A stretch of 27,427 nt of DNA from Patescibacteria group bacterium. Lineage in GTDB: Bacteria > Patescibacteriota > Minisyncoccia > Phycocordibacterales > UBA12079. Of the stretch, positions 13,378 through 19,889 are shown piece after piece. Each line of letters opens with the position of its first letter. Positions within the stretch are counted from its first letter, which is position 1. Location of the stretch: the NCBI GenBank assembly GCA_018821685.1, contig JAHJLO010000041.1, positions 1 through 27,427 of the forward strand. The letters are read 5' to 3'. The position numbers were made by a program, and so were the translations under genes. Under the pieces are notes generated by a model that saw only the letters and a list, made by a program, of their open reading frames with translations, made no database searches and was not told the origin of the DNA.

Positions 13378-15306
13378 TTATACTTTAATTTTCTTTGGTG
13401 TAATCCCATTAGCAATCAAAAGTTTTTCAAATTCTTCTCTTTCAAGTGATTCAACTTCAATCAATTTTTCTGAAATATTATCAAGAGCCTGACGATGATC
13501 AGAAAGAACCTGAGAAACTCTATTAAGAGCGTTATTAATTATTTTTGTCACCTCGCTATCAATTAAATATGCAGTCTTCTCTGAGTGAACTTTATTTATT
13601 GTTTCGGCTCCTATATAAGAAATTTTACCTCCACTACCCTCAAGAGCAACAGGGCCTATTTCATCAGACATTCCATATTTTGTAACCATATCTCTCGCCA
13701 TGGCAGAAGAAACCTGTAAGTCATTTGAAGGTCCAGTAGTAACATCGCCAAAAATTAATTTTTCAGTGACATAGCCCCCAAGAGAAACAGCGATGTCATC
13801 CAAAAATTCTTGTCTGGTTTGTAATTTTCTTTCGGTAAGAGGAAGCCTAAAGGTATAACCAGCAGCTCTCCCTCTCGAAATAATAGAGACTTTGTGAACA
13901 GGATCTGACTCTTCTAAGACAGAAGCAACCAAGGCGTGCCCAACTTCATGATAGGCAGTAACCCTCTTTTCTTCTTTAGACAAAATATGGCTTTTCCTTT
14001 CTGGTCCAAGCATCACCTTCTCGATAGAACGAACGAAATCATACTGAGAAACAGTTTTTCTATTTTCTCTAGCTGCTAAAATAGCGCCTTCGTTCATAAG
14101 CGATTGTAAATCAGCCCCAGAAAAACCAGGTGTTCTTTCTGCAATCACTTTTAAATTAACATCTTCCGCAAAAGGTTTCGTCCGAGAATGAATAGTTAAA
14201 ATATCTTCCCTATCCTTTCTGTCAGGTAAATCAACAACAACCCTCCTATCAAAACGTCCCGTTCTTAAAAGAGCTGGGTCTAGAACATCAGGTCTGTTTG
14301 TAGCCGCGACGACAATAACTTTTTCATTTGGTTCAAATCCATCCATTTCAACAAGAATTTGGTTAAGAGTTTGTTCTCTTTCATCATTTCCCCCGCCAAC
14401 ACCAGTTCCTCTTACCCGCCCAACGGCATCAATTTCATCTATAAAAATAATAGCTGGGGCTTGTCCTTTGGCCATCTTAAATAAATCTCGAACACGACTC
14501 GCTCCAACACCCACGAACATCTCCACAAATTCAGAACCGGAGATTGAGAAGAAAGGTACACCGGCTTCTCCCGCAACAGCCTTGGCAAGAAGAGTCTTTC
14601 CTGTTCCAGGAGCACCCATTAAAATTACACCCTTAGGTATTTGAGCTCCTATATCTAAAAACTTCTTAGGATTTCTCAAAAAATCTACAATCTCTTCGAG
14701 CTCCTGCTTAGCTTCTTTTACTCCAGCTACATCTTTGAAAGTAACCCTCTGCTTCTTGTCGTTAGGATCAATAAAACGAGCTTTTGATTGTCCAAAGGTA
14801 AATGCTTGCATTCCCGCGCCTTTAACCTGTCGAGTCATAAACCAAATAAATACTCCTATAAATAGCAAAGGAATCAAAAAAGGTGACGCCATTAAAAGCC
14901 AGTAACCAAGACCCGTTGGTCTTGTAACATCAATATTAACAGTCCCCAACTCCTCTGGAGTTACTCCATAGTTAATTAGAGTTTCAGACAAAGAAGCCTC
15001 AACTTCTTTTTTAGTTTTCTTTTCAGTTTCGTCTTTTAAAATTATCTTTAATTCTTCTCCTTCAATCTTAATACTATCAACCTCTCCTGCTTTTATGCTT
15101 GTCACTAAATCTGACATGGTGACTTCTTCAATAGGGTTTCTTTTTTCTTGAACAAAAGAATAGATTGTTAAAATAACCATAAAAATCAAAAGAGTGGTCA
15201 GCAGATTATTAAAAAACTGCAAACCAACTGATTTATTTTTTCCCTTCTTAGTTGGTTTTTTCTTTCCACCTTTTATTAATTTGTTTAAATCTTTGTTTAG
15301 TTTCAT
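13378..15306 (-). CDS. ftsH: ATP-dependent zinc metalloprotease FtsH
   Basis: FtsH is a membrane-anchored hexameric AAA+ protease that degrades misfolded membrane proteins and SsrA-tagged substrates. The 642-residue protein has a basic N-terminus, a first transmembrane helix at about 30-48, an extracytoplasmic domain, and a second helix at about 132-156. The AAA+ module has Walker A GAPGTGKT at 231-238, Walker B IIFIDEIDAVG and the SRH. The protease domain has HEVGH at 453-457 and the third zinc ligand D529 (GPSND). The start is the ATG at 15306, with no Shine-Dalgarno; instead the start codon lies in one arm of a 15-bp inverted repeat (see leader). Its presence beside smpB/ssrA fits tag-directed quality control. 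Confidence 0.97.
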   Translation of the reverse strand: MKLNKDLNKLIKGGKKKPTKKGKNKSVGLQFFNNLLTTLLIFMVILTIYSFVQEKRNPIEEVTMSDLVTSIKAGEVDSIKIEGEELKIILKDETEKKTKKEVEASLSETLINYGVTPEELGTVNIDVTRPTGLGYWLLMASPFLIPLLFIGVFIWFMTRQVKGAGMQAFTFGQSKARFIDPNDKKQRVTFKDVAGVKEAKQELEEIVDFLRNPKKFLDIGAQIPKGVILMGAPGTGKTLLAKAVAGEAGVPFFSISGSEFVEMFVGVGASRVRDLFKMAKGQAPAIIFIDEIDAVGRVRGTGVGGGNDEREQTLNQILVEMDGFEPNEKVIVVAATNRPDVLDPALLRTGRFDRRVVVDLPDRKDREDILTIHSRTKPFAEDVNLKVIAERTPGFSGADLQSLMNEGAILAARENRKTVSQYDFVRSIEKVMLGPERKSHILSKEEKRVTAYHEVGHALVASVLEESDPVHKVSIISRGRAAGYTFRLPLTERKLQTRQEFLDDIAVSLGGYVTEKLIFGDVTTGPSNDLQVSSAMARDMVTKYGMSDEIGPVALEGSGGKISYIGAETINKVHSEKTAYLIDSEVTKIINNALNRVSQVLSDHRQALDNISEKLIEVESLEREEFEKLLIANGITPKKIKV

Positions 15307-15416
15307 CCCGTTAGAGATACGAAATATTTACATATCCATATCTAATTAATTGTTAAGTATCTTTTTTATTTCCCGTGTTCTATTTATCTCTAACGGGATT
15401 CATGTTGTTTATTATA
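15305..15416 (-). promoter_or_regulatory. ftsH leader: leaderless 7-codon uORF and inverted repeat covering the start codon
   Basis: On the minus strand an extended -10 TGTATAAT (TATAAT at 15416-15411) is followed 7 nt later by ATG at 15403, opening a short frame MNPVRDK-stop (15403-15380). The sequence ATCCCGTTAGAGATA within this frame (15399-15385) is exactly complementary to TATCTCTAACGGGAT (15319-15305), which includes the first bases of the ftsH ATG. In the mRNA the arms could pair across a 65-nt loop and hide the start. From memory, the translated string NPVRD is recurrent in Parcubacteria proteomes, so the arms may belong to a widespread palindromic repeat; this could not be checked. 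Confidence 0.55.
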
Positions 15417-15477
15417 CATAAAGAGAGTTAAAACAAAAAGCAAAAATATAACCTTAATTTTATTAAATCAATATTTT

Positions 15478-15507
15478 AAAAGGCTACTCGCAAGCAAGTA
15501 GCCTTTT
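15478..15507 (-). terminator. Rho-independent terminator
   Basis: Stem AAAAGGCTACT (15478-15488) and AGTAGCCTTTT (15497-15507) has an 8-nt loop. It lies just downstream of the stop of the 15528-15932 gene and separates it from the ftsH promoter. Confidence 0.8.
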
Positions 15508-15527
15508 TCCTAGACAAAATGACCTAA

Positions 15528-15932
15528 CTATTTTTCAGGCCTTACAAAAAGAAAGCCCCGATCACACGGGTGAGCTTTTTCACAAAAGAAACACATTTCA
15601 GGACAGAGAACCCAAGATTTTTTGGTTTTTGGACCTCTGAAACATAAATCTCCTCTTTTAGGTAGTTCAGAATCTTCGAGCCACCGTCCAACAGCAATTT
15701 CCCTGGTTATTGGGTGTTCTATTTCAGTTGTAGTTAAAACTCTCTTTTTTTCAGGTCTGATCCATAAGACGTGTTTTGTTCCAAGTACTGATCCTGGACA
15801 AGGACAATCTTCCCAGTCTTTGGTAGATGGATATTTATCGGTAGATTCCAAGATATCGCCCTCTTCCAAAGCATACCCAGAAACAATTTTTTTTGTTACA
15901 GGGTGTTTATATTCTTTAGATTTTTCCTTCAC
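15528..15932 (-). CDS. Small cysteine-containing protein with internal duplication, unknown function
   Basis: The 134-residue product starts at a GTG (15932), 7 nt from GGAGG (15944-15940). It has two similar halves: YKHPVTKKIVSGYALEEGDI...LWIRPEKK and IEHPITREIAVGRWLEDSEL...FLFVRPEK, each beginning with HP(V/I)T and ending in RPEK. Cysteines cluster as CPC in the first half and as CPEMCFFCEKAHPC in the second, which could bind zinc. I do not recognise the family. It is monocistronic with its own Shine-Dalgarno and terminator, like the other small unknown genes in the window. Confidence 0.65.
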   Translation of the reverse strand: MKEKSKEYKHPVTKKIVSGYALEEGDILESTDKYPSTKDWEDCPCPGSVLGTKHVLWIRPEKKRVLTTTEIEHPITREIAVGRWLEDSELPKRGDLCFRGPKTKKSWVLCPEMCFFCEKAHPCDRGFLFVRPEK

Positions 15933-16011
15933 AGATTTTCCTCCTTTTTTTGTAAACTTAAATTAGTAACACATTCCTACCCACAATATACAAAAAATAC
16001 TCAATAAATGC

Positions 16012-16017
16012 TAGTAT
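16012..16017 (+). promoter_or_regulatory. Extended -10 of smpB
   Basis: TGCTAGTAT has its -10 TAGTAT at 16012-16017, 6 nt before the ATG at 16024. This indicates a leaderless mRNA. Confidence 0.55.
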
Positions 16018-16023
16018 TTGGGT

Positions 16024-16473
16024 ATGCCAACTTTAATTAGAAATAAAAAAGCGACGTTTAATTACGAAATCTTAGAAAAATTCGATGCAGGAATCGAGCT
16101 TTTTGGTTTTGAAGTAAAAAGTATTCGAAATAAACATGGAAATATTGAAGCGGGGCATATCACAGTAAGAGGTGATGAAGTCTTTCTTTTAAACACAAAT
16201 ATTCCTCCCTACCAACCTGCAAATGCACCTGATAGTTATGACCCAGAGAGAAATCGTCGTTTGCTTTTAACTAAAAAAGAGATTAGCAAGTTAGCAGGAT
16301 TAGAAGCAAAGAAGGGATTGACAATCATACCTATTTCAATGTATACTAAAGGCAACAAAATCAAGGTTGGAATAGCGGTTGTAAAGGGAAAAAAGAAATT
16401 TGATAAGAGAGAAAGTATTAAGAAAAAAGATACCCAACGGGATGTCGACAGAGAGATTAAAGGGAGATTTTAA
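16024..16473 (+). CDS. smpB: SsrA-binding protein SmpB
   Basis: SmpB binds the tRNA-like domain of tmRNA and brings it to ribosomes stalled on broken mRNAs. The 149-residue protein has the typical OB-fold with NYEILEKFDAGIELFGFEVKSIR near the start, GHITVRGDEVFLLNTNIPPY, and the RNRRLLLTKKEI segment. The basic C-terminal tail (KGKKKFDKRESIKKKDTQRDVDREIK) folds into a helix in the mRNA channel. I choose ATG 16024 over the TTG at 16018 because MPTLIRNKKA aligns with the usual SmpB start. It is directly upstream of ssrA, its partner RNA, which supports both calls. Confidence 0.97.
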   Translation: MPTLIRNKKATFNYEILEKFDAGIELFGFEVKSIRNKHGNIEAGHITVRGDEVFLLNTNIPPYQPANAPDSYDPERNRRLLLTKKEISKLAGLEAKKGLTIIPISMYTKGNKIKVGIAVVKGKKKFDKRESIKKKDTQRDVDREIKGRF

Positions 16474-16526
16474 GACAAAAAGTTGATATTTGTGAAAAAT
16501 ATATAAGTTCGTTGAAAATTTAATTA

Positions 16527-16639
16527 CTGTCATTCGCTTGCTACACCTAATCATACTCGTCTTGCTTGCAATTCGGGACAAATATTTTGATTGGCTTCGG
16601 TTTAATCTGAATAGAATGGGTGTAGCAAGGGGGTGACAG
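16527..16639 (+). other. Inverted repeat between the ssrA leader and the tmRNA 5' end
   Basis: CTTGCTACACC (16537-16547) is an exact complement of GGTGTAGCAAG (16619-16629). The pairing resumes after a 4-nt mismatch with CTGTCA (16527-16532) and TGACAG (16634-16639), which lies inside the mature tmRNA. The region also holds the ssrA promoter, which I cannot place firmly (TAGAAT near 16612 is one candidate -10). The hairpin could be a precursor structure or a foldback of the tmRNA 5' end. Confidence 0.55.
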
Positions 16640-17175
16640 GCTTAGACAGATAAACTAATTTTTATATGTGCAAAGTCGAACTGAGTAATTCGTAAAAAGG
16701 CTCAATAAAGATAAGTGCAAACTTGTCACAAAAAGCAAAGGCTGTGGTTTCACCATATTTCGCTTTTGCTCCAGCATTAGCTTAGTCTAAACTGGCGGTC
16801 AATTTCGCTGCTGTTTGATAAGCAAATTGATTGTTATATTCTTCAAACTAGGATTTAAGAATGTTTCGGCTTATTTCCGAAGTCAAGAAAATCGGATTTT
16901 TAAGGTTTTGTTTATTTAAGAGCGTGTCCAAAAGCTTGCTTCTGAGGATATTTTACCAAATTTTGATCGAGATGAAATAAAAAATTTTAAGGAATATTAA
17001 TATATTTCGAGAAATTTTTTACAAATCTTCGGGCGAAATTTGGAGAAATAGAGCCAGAATGAAGTTTCTGGACACGCTCATACTTAATAATCTTAAACAC
17101 CAAACAAATAAAATATACTTTGTAGACTCATTTAAAAACTTTATTTGGACGCGAGTTCAACTCTCGCCACTTCCA
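16629..17175 (+). ncRNA. ssrA: Transfer-messenger RNA (tmRNA), with an insertion
   Basis: tmRNA rescues stalled ribosomes and adds a degradation tag. The 3' end carries the typical GGACGCGAGTTCAACTCTCG T-arm, acceptor strand CACTTCC and discriminator A (17175); the 5' end GGGGGTG (16629-16635) pairs with it using two G-U pairs. CAAAGT near 16671 pairs with ACTTTG near 17117, as in helix P2. The tag frame starts at GCA 16717 and ends at TAG 16783-16785, encoding 22 residues beginning ANLSQKAKA and ending FAPALA. CCA is not encoded. The 547-nt length is well above the usual 350-400; removing the 160-bp palindrome at 16920-17079 and one 8-bp flank leaves about 379. smpB is immediately upstream. 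Confidence 0.92.
16920..17079. mobile_element. MITE-like imperfect palindrome inserted in ssrA
   Basis: Terminal inverted repeats begin GAGCGTGTCCA (16920-16930) and end TGGACACGCTC (17069-17079). Similarity continues inward for about 40 bp (TTCTG, TATTT, CCAAATTT shared), and the AT-rich middle is itself palindromic. Flanks TTATTTAA and ATACTTAA match at 6 of 8 positions, a possible decayed target-site duplication. It sits between the tag region and the 3' domain, where TTTGTTT/AAACAAA would pair. There is no coding capacity. A native tmRNA helix expansion is the alternative. Confidence 0.6.
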
Positions 17176-17234
17176 CAAATTATAAAAGACGCCAGTTCGT
17201 AAGAACTGGCGTCTTTTATAATTTGTGGAAGTGG
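17167..17234 (+). terminator. ssrA terminator extended to a perfect 32-bp hairpin
   Basis: Arms 17167-17198 and 17203-17234 are exact complements around loop GTAA. The inner part GACGCCAGTTC/GAACTGGCGTC followed by TTTT is the terminator. The outer part copies the tmRNA acceptor strand (CCACTTCC) and trailer in inverted form, so the palindrome reaches into mature tmRNA. Confidence 0.85.
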
Positions 17235-17411
17235 AGAAAGCAAACAGTTTTGCTTTCGTCGAGAGTTGAAAGGCGGAGCATGTCGCACGCAAGTGATTTT
17301 CTCTTCCAAGGAGAAAATAACGAGTACGACAGCGAGCCGGGGTAGCGAACACTTAGGCTTTTGGAGTCCGAAGGACGAACAAAAGACTTAGTGATTCGTG
17401 ACCGATTCTCC
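17227..17411. repeat. Post-tmRNA foldback unit D
   Basis: Antisense acceptor GGAAGTG plus one T-stem base is followed by a 25-nt hairpin insert (17235-17259, 9-bp stem, loop CAGT), then CGAGAGTTGAA (17260-17270), the complement of tmRNA 17156-17166, then A and GGCGGAG (17272-17278). P2 pairs GC-A-TGTCG with CGACA-GC and ends at GAGCCG (17334-17339). P3 (17340-17403) contains ACTTAGGCTTTTGGAGTCCG, as in unit A, but its base pairs are different (CGAA/TTCG, GGT/ACC). P1 closes with TCTC near 17407-17410. The rest of the gap to 17520 shows nothing recognisable. Confidence 0.75.
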
Positions 17412-17520
17412 TTTAAACAGTAATTTATTTTCTCCCCAAAATAAATTTCCTTTAGTCAGCAAACTAAAATAAAAAAGGCTCCTAACCTTAATTCCACCCC
17501 CCAACAAAAAACCTACCCAT

Positions 17521-17550
17521 TTGACACCCCTCCTCACCCTGTGGTATATT
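17521..17550 (+). promoter_or_regulatory. Consensus-like promoter of the 17599 gene
   Basis: TTGACA (17521-17526), an 18-bp spacer and TATATT (17545-17550) would give a leader of about 40 nt containing AAGGAG. Confidence 0.75.
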
Positions 17551-17598
17551 TCTATCAGAACAGTAACATTAATTCATCGAAAAACAAGGAGAAAAACC

Positions 17599-17838
17599 AT
17601 GACACATTCAACCACTTCAAAAAAAGACCTCTGTGATAAAGAAGTGAATCTGGGAAGAAGAAATGTTGCCTGCACATTATACCAAAGAGGGGGTATCCTC
17701 CTGGTGAGAGGCAACGTTCGTTACTTACATGCCACAAAAATTCTCCAAGTCTTGGAGGAAAAAGGGGCAGATATAAACCCCAGCGACTGGTTTATAAAAA
17801 ACAGAACACCAGAAAGTATCACTTTCTGGAAAAACTAG
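17599..17838 (+). CDS. Small protein, unknown function
   Basis: The 79-residue product starts at ATG 17599, 7 nt from AAGGAG (17586-17591). I reject the longer frame from the TTG at 17521 because that TTG is the -35 box. The sequence (NLGRRNVACTLYQRGGILLVRGNVRYLHATKILQVLEEKGADINPSDWFIKN) suggests a small alpha/beta domain with a helix at about 46-57. No signal peptide or membrane segment is seen and the family is not recognised. It has a strong promoter and terminator, so it is probably well expressed and monocistronic. Confidence 0.65.
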   Translation: MTHSTTSKKDLCDKEVNLGRRNVACTLYQRGGILLVRGNVRYLHATKILQVLEEKGADINPSDWFIKNRTPESITFWKN

Positions 17839-17855
17839 ATAAAAAAGCTCTGGCC

Positions 17856-17898
17856 AACCCCGCGAGAAAACCTCTCCTGGGGTTTTCTTATTGCTTTT
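17856..17898 (+). terminator. Rho-independent terminator
   Basis: Stem AACCCC (17856-17861) and GGGGTT (17879-17884) has an inner GAGA/TCTC pairing and is followed by TTTTCTTATTGC and a run of Ts. Confidence 0.75.
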
Positions 17899-17951
17899 TT
17901 TTGGGTTGAATGACACAATGGGGTTAAATATATTAGGTTAAACAAACAATT

Positions 17952-17980
17952 TTAGATTGCCACACTTTTTAGTGTAAAAT
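17952..17980 (+). promoter_or_regulatory. Promoter of the HI0933-family flavoprotein gene
   Basis: TTAGAT (17952-17957), a 17-bp spacer and TAAAAT (17975-17980). The leader is about 16 nt and has no Shine-Dalgarno. Confidence 0.45.
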
Positions 17981-18002
17981 TTCCAAAGCTAAACCAAAAA
18001 AC

Positions 18003-19280
18003 ATGAGAAAAAAAGGAAGTCAAAAAGAATATGACCTTGTTGTAATCGGTGGAGGACCGAGCGGTATGATGATGGCAGGAAGAGCGGCTGAATTAGGAGC
18101 CAGGGTTCTTTTGCTTGAAAAAAACAAAGACCTAGGAAAAAAATTAAGAATTACAGGAGGTGGGCGTTGTAATATTACCAACGCTGAATTCAACGTGAGA
18201 GAATTTCTAAATAACTTTCCTGAATCAAAAAACTTTCTCTTCTCCCCCTTTTCCAAGTTCTCTTCCAAAGATACTTTTGATTTTTTTGAAAAAAAAGGTT
18301 TACCTCTAGTGGTTGAATCTCGTAAAAGAGCTTTTCCGGAATCACAAAAAGCTGAGCATGTATTCAAACTCCTAGAGAGATACGTTCGCTCAAACGGAGG
18401 TGAAATAAAAACAGATTCACAGGTAGTAAAGATGAGTAAAGAAAGCGGTAAAATAAAATCAATTGAAACAAAAAAAGGTGAAAAATATTTTGCTAAAAAT
18501 TTTGCTATTGCAACAGGAGGAGCTTCCGCTCAATGGACAGGGTCAACCGGTGATGGATTTAAATGGTTAGAAAAATTGGGACATAAAATTAAAGAAGCTA
18601 ACCCAAATTTGGTTCCCCTTACAACAAACGAAAAATGGATTCATAAATTATCTGGACTAACTCTTTCTTTCATGAAAATTAGTTTCATTCAAGATGAAAA
18701 AGTTAAATTTAAAAAAACAGGGAAAATTCTATTTACTCACTTCGGTGTTTCAGGACCTTTAATTATAAACTCAGCTTTCGAGGCTAAAAAACTACTCAAA
18801 AAAGGTAAGGTTTTTGCCTCTATTGATATATTCCCAGATACAGAAGAAAGTGATTTAGACAAAAGAGTTCTGAAACTTTTCGAAAATAACAAAAACAAAT
18901 CTCTTAAAAATATTCTTCCAGAAATGCTATTGAAAAATCTAGCCAAAGAAATTTTAAACCTACCTGATATTAATATGGCAGAAAAACAAGCCAACTCTGT
19001 CACCAAGGAGGAGCGAAAAAAACTTGTTAAAAAAATGAAAGATTTAAGGTTCGAAATAACAGGAACTCTTGGTTTGGACAAAGCAATTATCACAGACGGT
19101 GGAATTATTTTAGAAGAAGTTGATTTTAAAAACATGACTTCAAAAAAATATCCAAACCTATATTTACTAGGTGATGTTCTAAATGTTAACCGACCATCAG
19201 GAGGCTTCTCACTTCAATTGTGTTGGACAACCGGTCATGTAGCGGGTTCAGACGTAGGAGAAAAAATTAAAGAAGAGTAG
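18003..19280 (+). CDS. HI0933/YhiN-family FAD-dependent oxidoreductase
   Basis: This is a predicted NAD(P)/FAD-dependent flavoprotein of the HI0933 family; the physiological substrate of most members is unknown. The 425-residue protein has the dinucleotide-binding GGGPSG at 16-21 followed by an acidic end of strand 2 (LLLEKN), the family motif TGGGRCNITN at 51-60, ATGGASAQWTGSTGDGF in the middle, and the C-terminal FAD motif LLGDVLNVNRPSGGFSLQLCWTTGHVAG. The length is normal for the family (about 400). The ATG start is directly behind a short leader with no Shine-Dalgarno. It stands alone in its strand between two small unknown genes. Confidence 0.92.
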   Translation: MRKKGSQKEYDLVVIGGGPSGMMMAGRAAELGARVLLLEKNKDLGKKLRITGGGRCNITNAEFNVREFLNNFPESKNFLFSPFSKFSSKDTFDFFEKKGLPLVVESRKRAFPESQKAEHVFKLLERYVRSNGGEIKTDSQVVKMSKESGKIKSIETKKGEKYFAKNFAIATGGASAQWTGSTGDGFKWLEKLGHKIKEANPNLVPLTTNEKWIHKLSGLTLSFMKISFIQDEKVKFKKTGKILFTHFGVSGPLIINSAFEAKKLLKKGKVFASIDIFPDTEESDLDKRVLKLFENNKNKSLKNILPEMLLKNLAKEILNLPDINMAEKQANSVTKEERKKLVKKMKDLRFEITGTLGLDKAIITDGGIILEEVDFKNMTSKKYPNLYLLGDVLNVNRPSGGFSLQLCWTTGHVAGSDVGEKIKEE

Positions 19281-19349
19281 TCAATTTACAATAAAAGTGA
19301 TATATTCAAATTAGATAAGTAAACACTAATCTGATAAAAGGAGAATTCC

Positions 19350-19847
19350 ATGGCTAAAATTGAAAAAAAAGATCTGGTGACTGTTTTTTTGAGAATAGAA
19401 CAAATTGGGATAGGACAAAAGTACAGTGGGGTTTTAAAAATAGGATCCCTTGGGATGACTTATGATTTTGAGTCTGTGATACCTCTTCCCGATAAAGAAG
19501 AAGAAATTTACCTAAACGCGGAAACACTGGATGCTTGCAAAATTTTATTTTTAATAAAGATATACGACCTAAAAGGAGGCCCTTCATTAGAATTGAGTGA
19601 TGCGGAATTTATTTTTTTTCATGACCTTCTTTATTCGAATATAAAAAAACTGCATTTTCATCCTGAGATTTCCAGATTTAACGAGGCAAAAAAAACTGGG
19701 AAAATAAGTTGTTTGATTGATTCGAAAAGCTCAATAGGTAAACCTATTGAGATGATAACAGTTCCAAGGCAATTGTATACTTTTTTAATATTAAAGAATC
19801 GAGTACCAAAAACGATTCTTGAATCTACCCAAAAAAACTCGGTGTAA
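19350..19847 (+). CDS. Hypothetical protein, unknown function
   Basis: The 165-residue product starts at ATG 19350, 6 nt from AAGGAG (19338-19343). No signal peptide or transmembrane segment is evident. The sequence alternates predicted strands and helices (TVFLRIEQIGIGQKYSG, YDFESVIPLPDKEEEIYL, ISCLIDSKSSIGKPIEM). I do not recognise a family. It follows the flavoprotein gene by 69 bp but has its own Shine-Dalgarno and a strong terminator after it. Confidence 0.6.
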   Translation: MAKIEKKDLVTVFLRIEQIGIGQKYSGVLKIGSLGMTYDFESVIPLPDKEEEIYLNAETLDACKILFLIKIYDLKGGPSLELSDAEFIFFHDLLYSNIKKLHFHPEISRFNEAKKTGKISCLIDSKSSIGKPIEMITVPRQLYTFLILKNRVPKTILESTQKNSV

Positions 19848-19860
19848 GTAATCAATACAA

Positions 19861-19889
19861 AGCAGCCCTTTCTCCAGGGCTGCTTTTTT
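19861..19889 (+). terminator. Terminator between convergent genes
   Basis: Stem AGCAGCCCT (19861-19869) and AGGGCTGCT (19876-19884) is followed by Ts. It abuts the comEC stop codon. Confidence 0.88.

Noticed and set aside
17128..17352. Two overlapping frames on opposite strands with similar peptides (TNYKRRQFxRTGVFYNLWKW)
   Set aside because: The shared peptide is only the perfect 32-bp hairpin of the ssrA terminator read in both directions.
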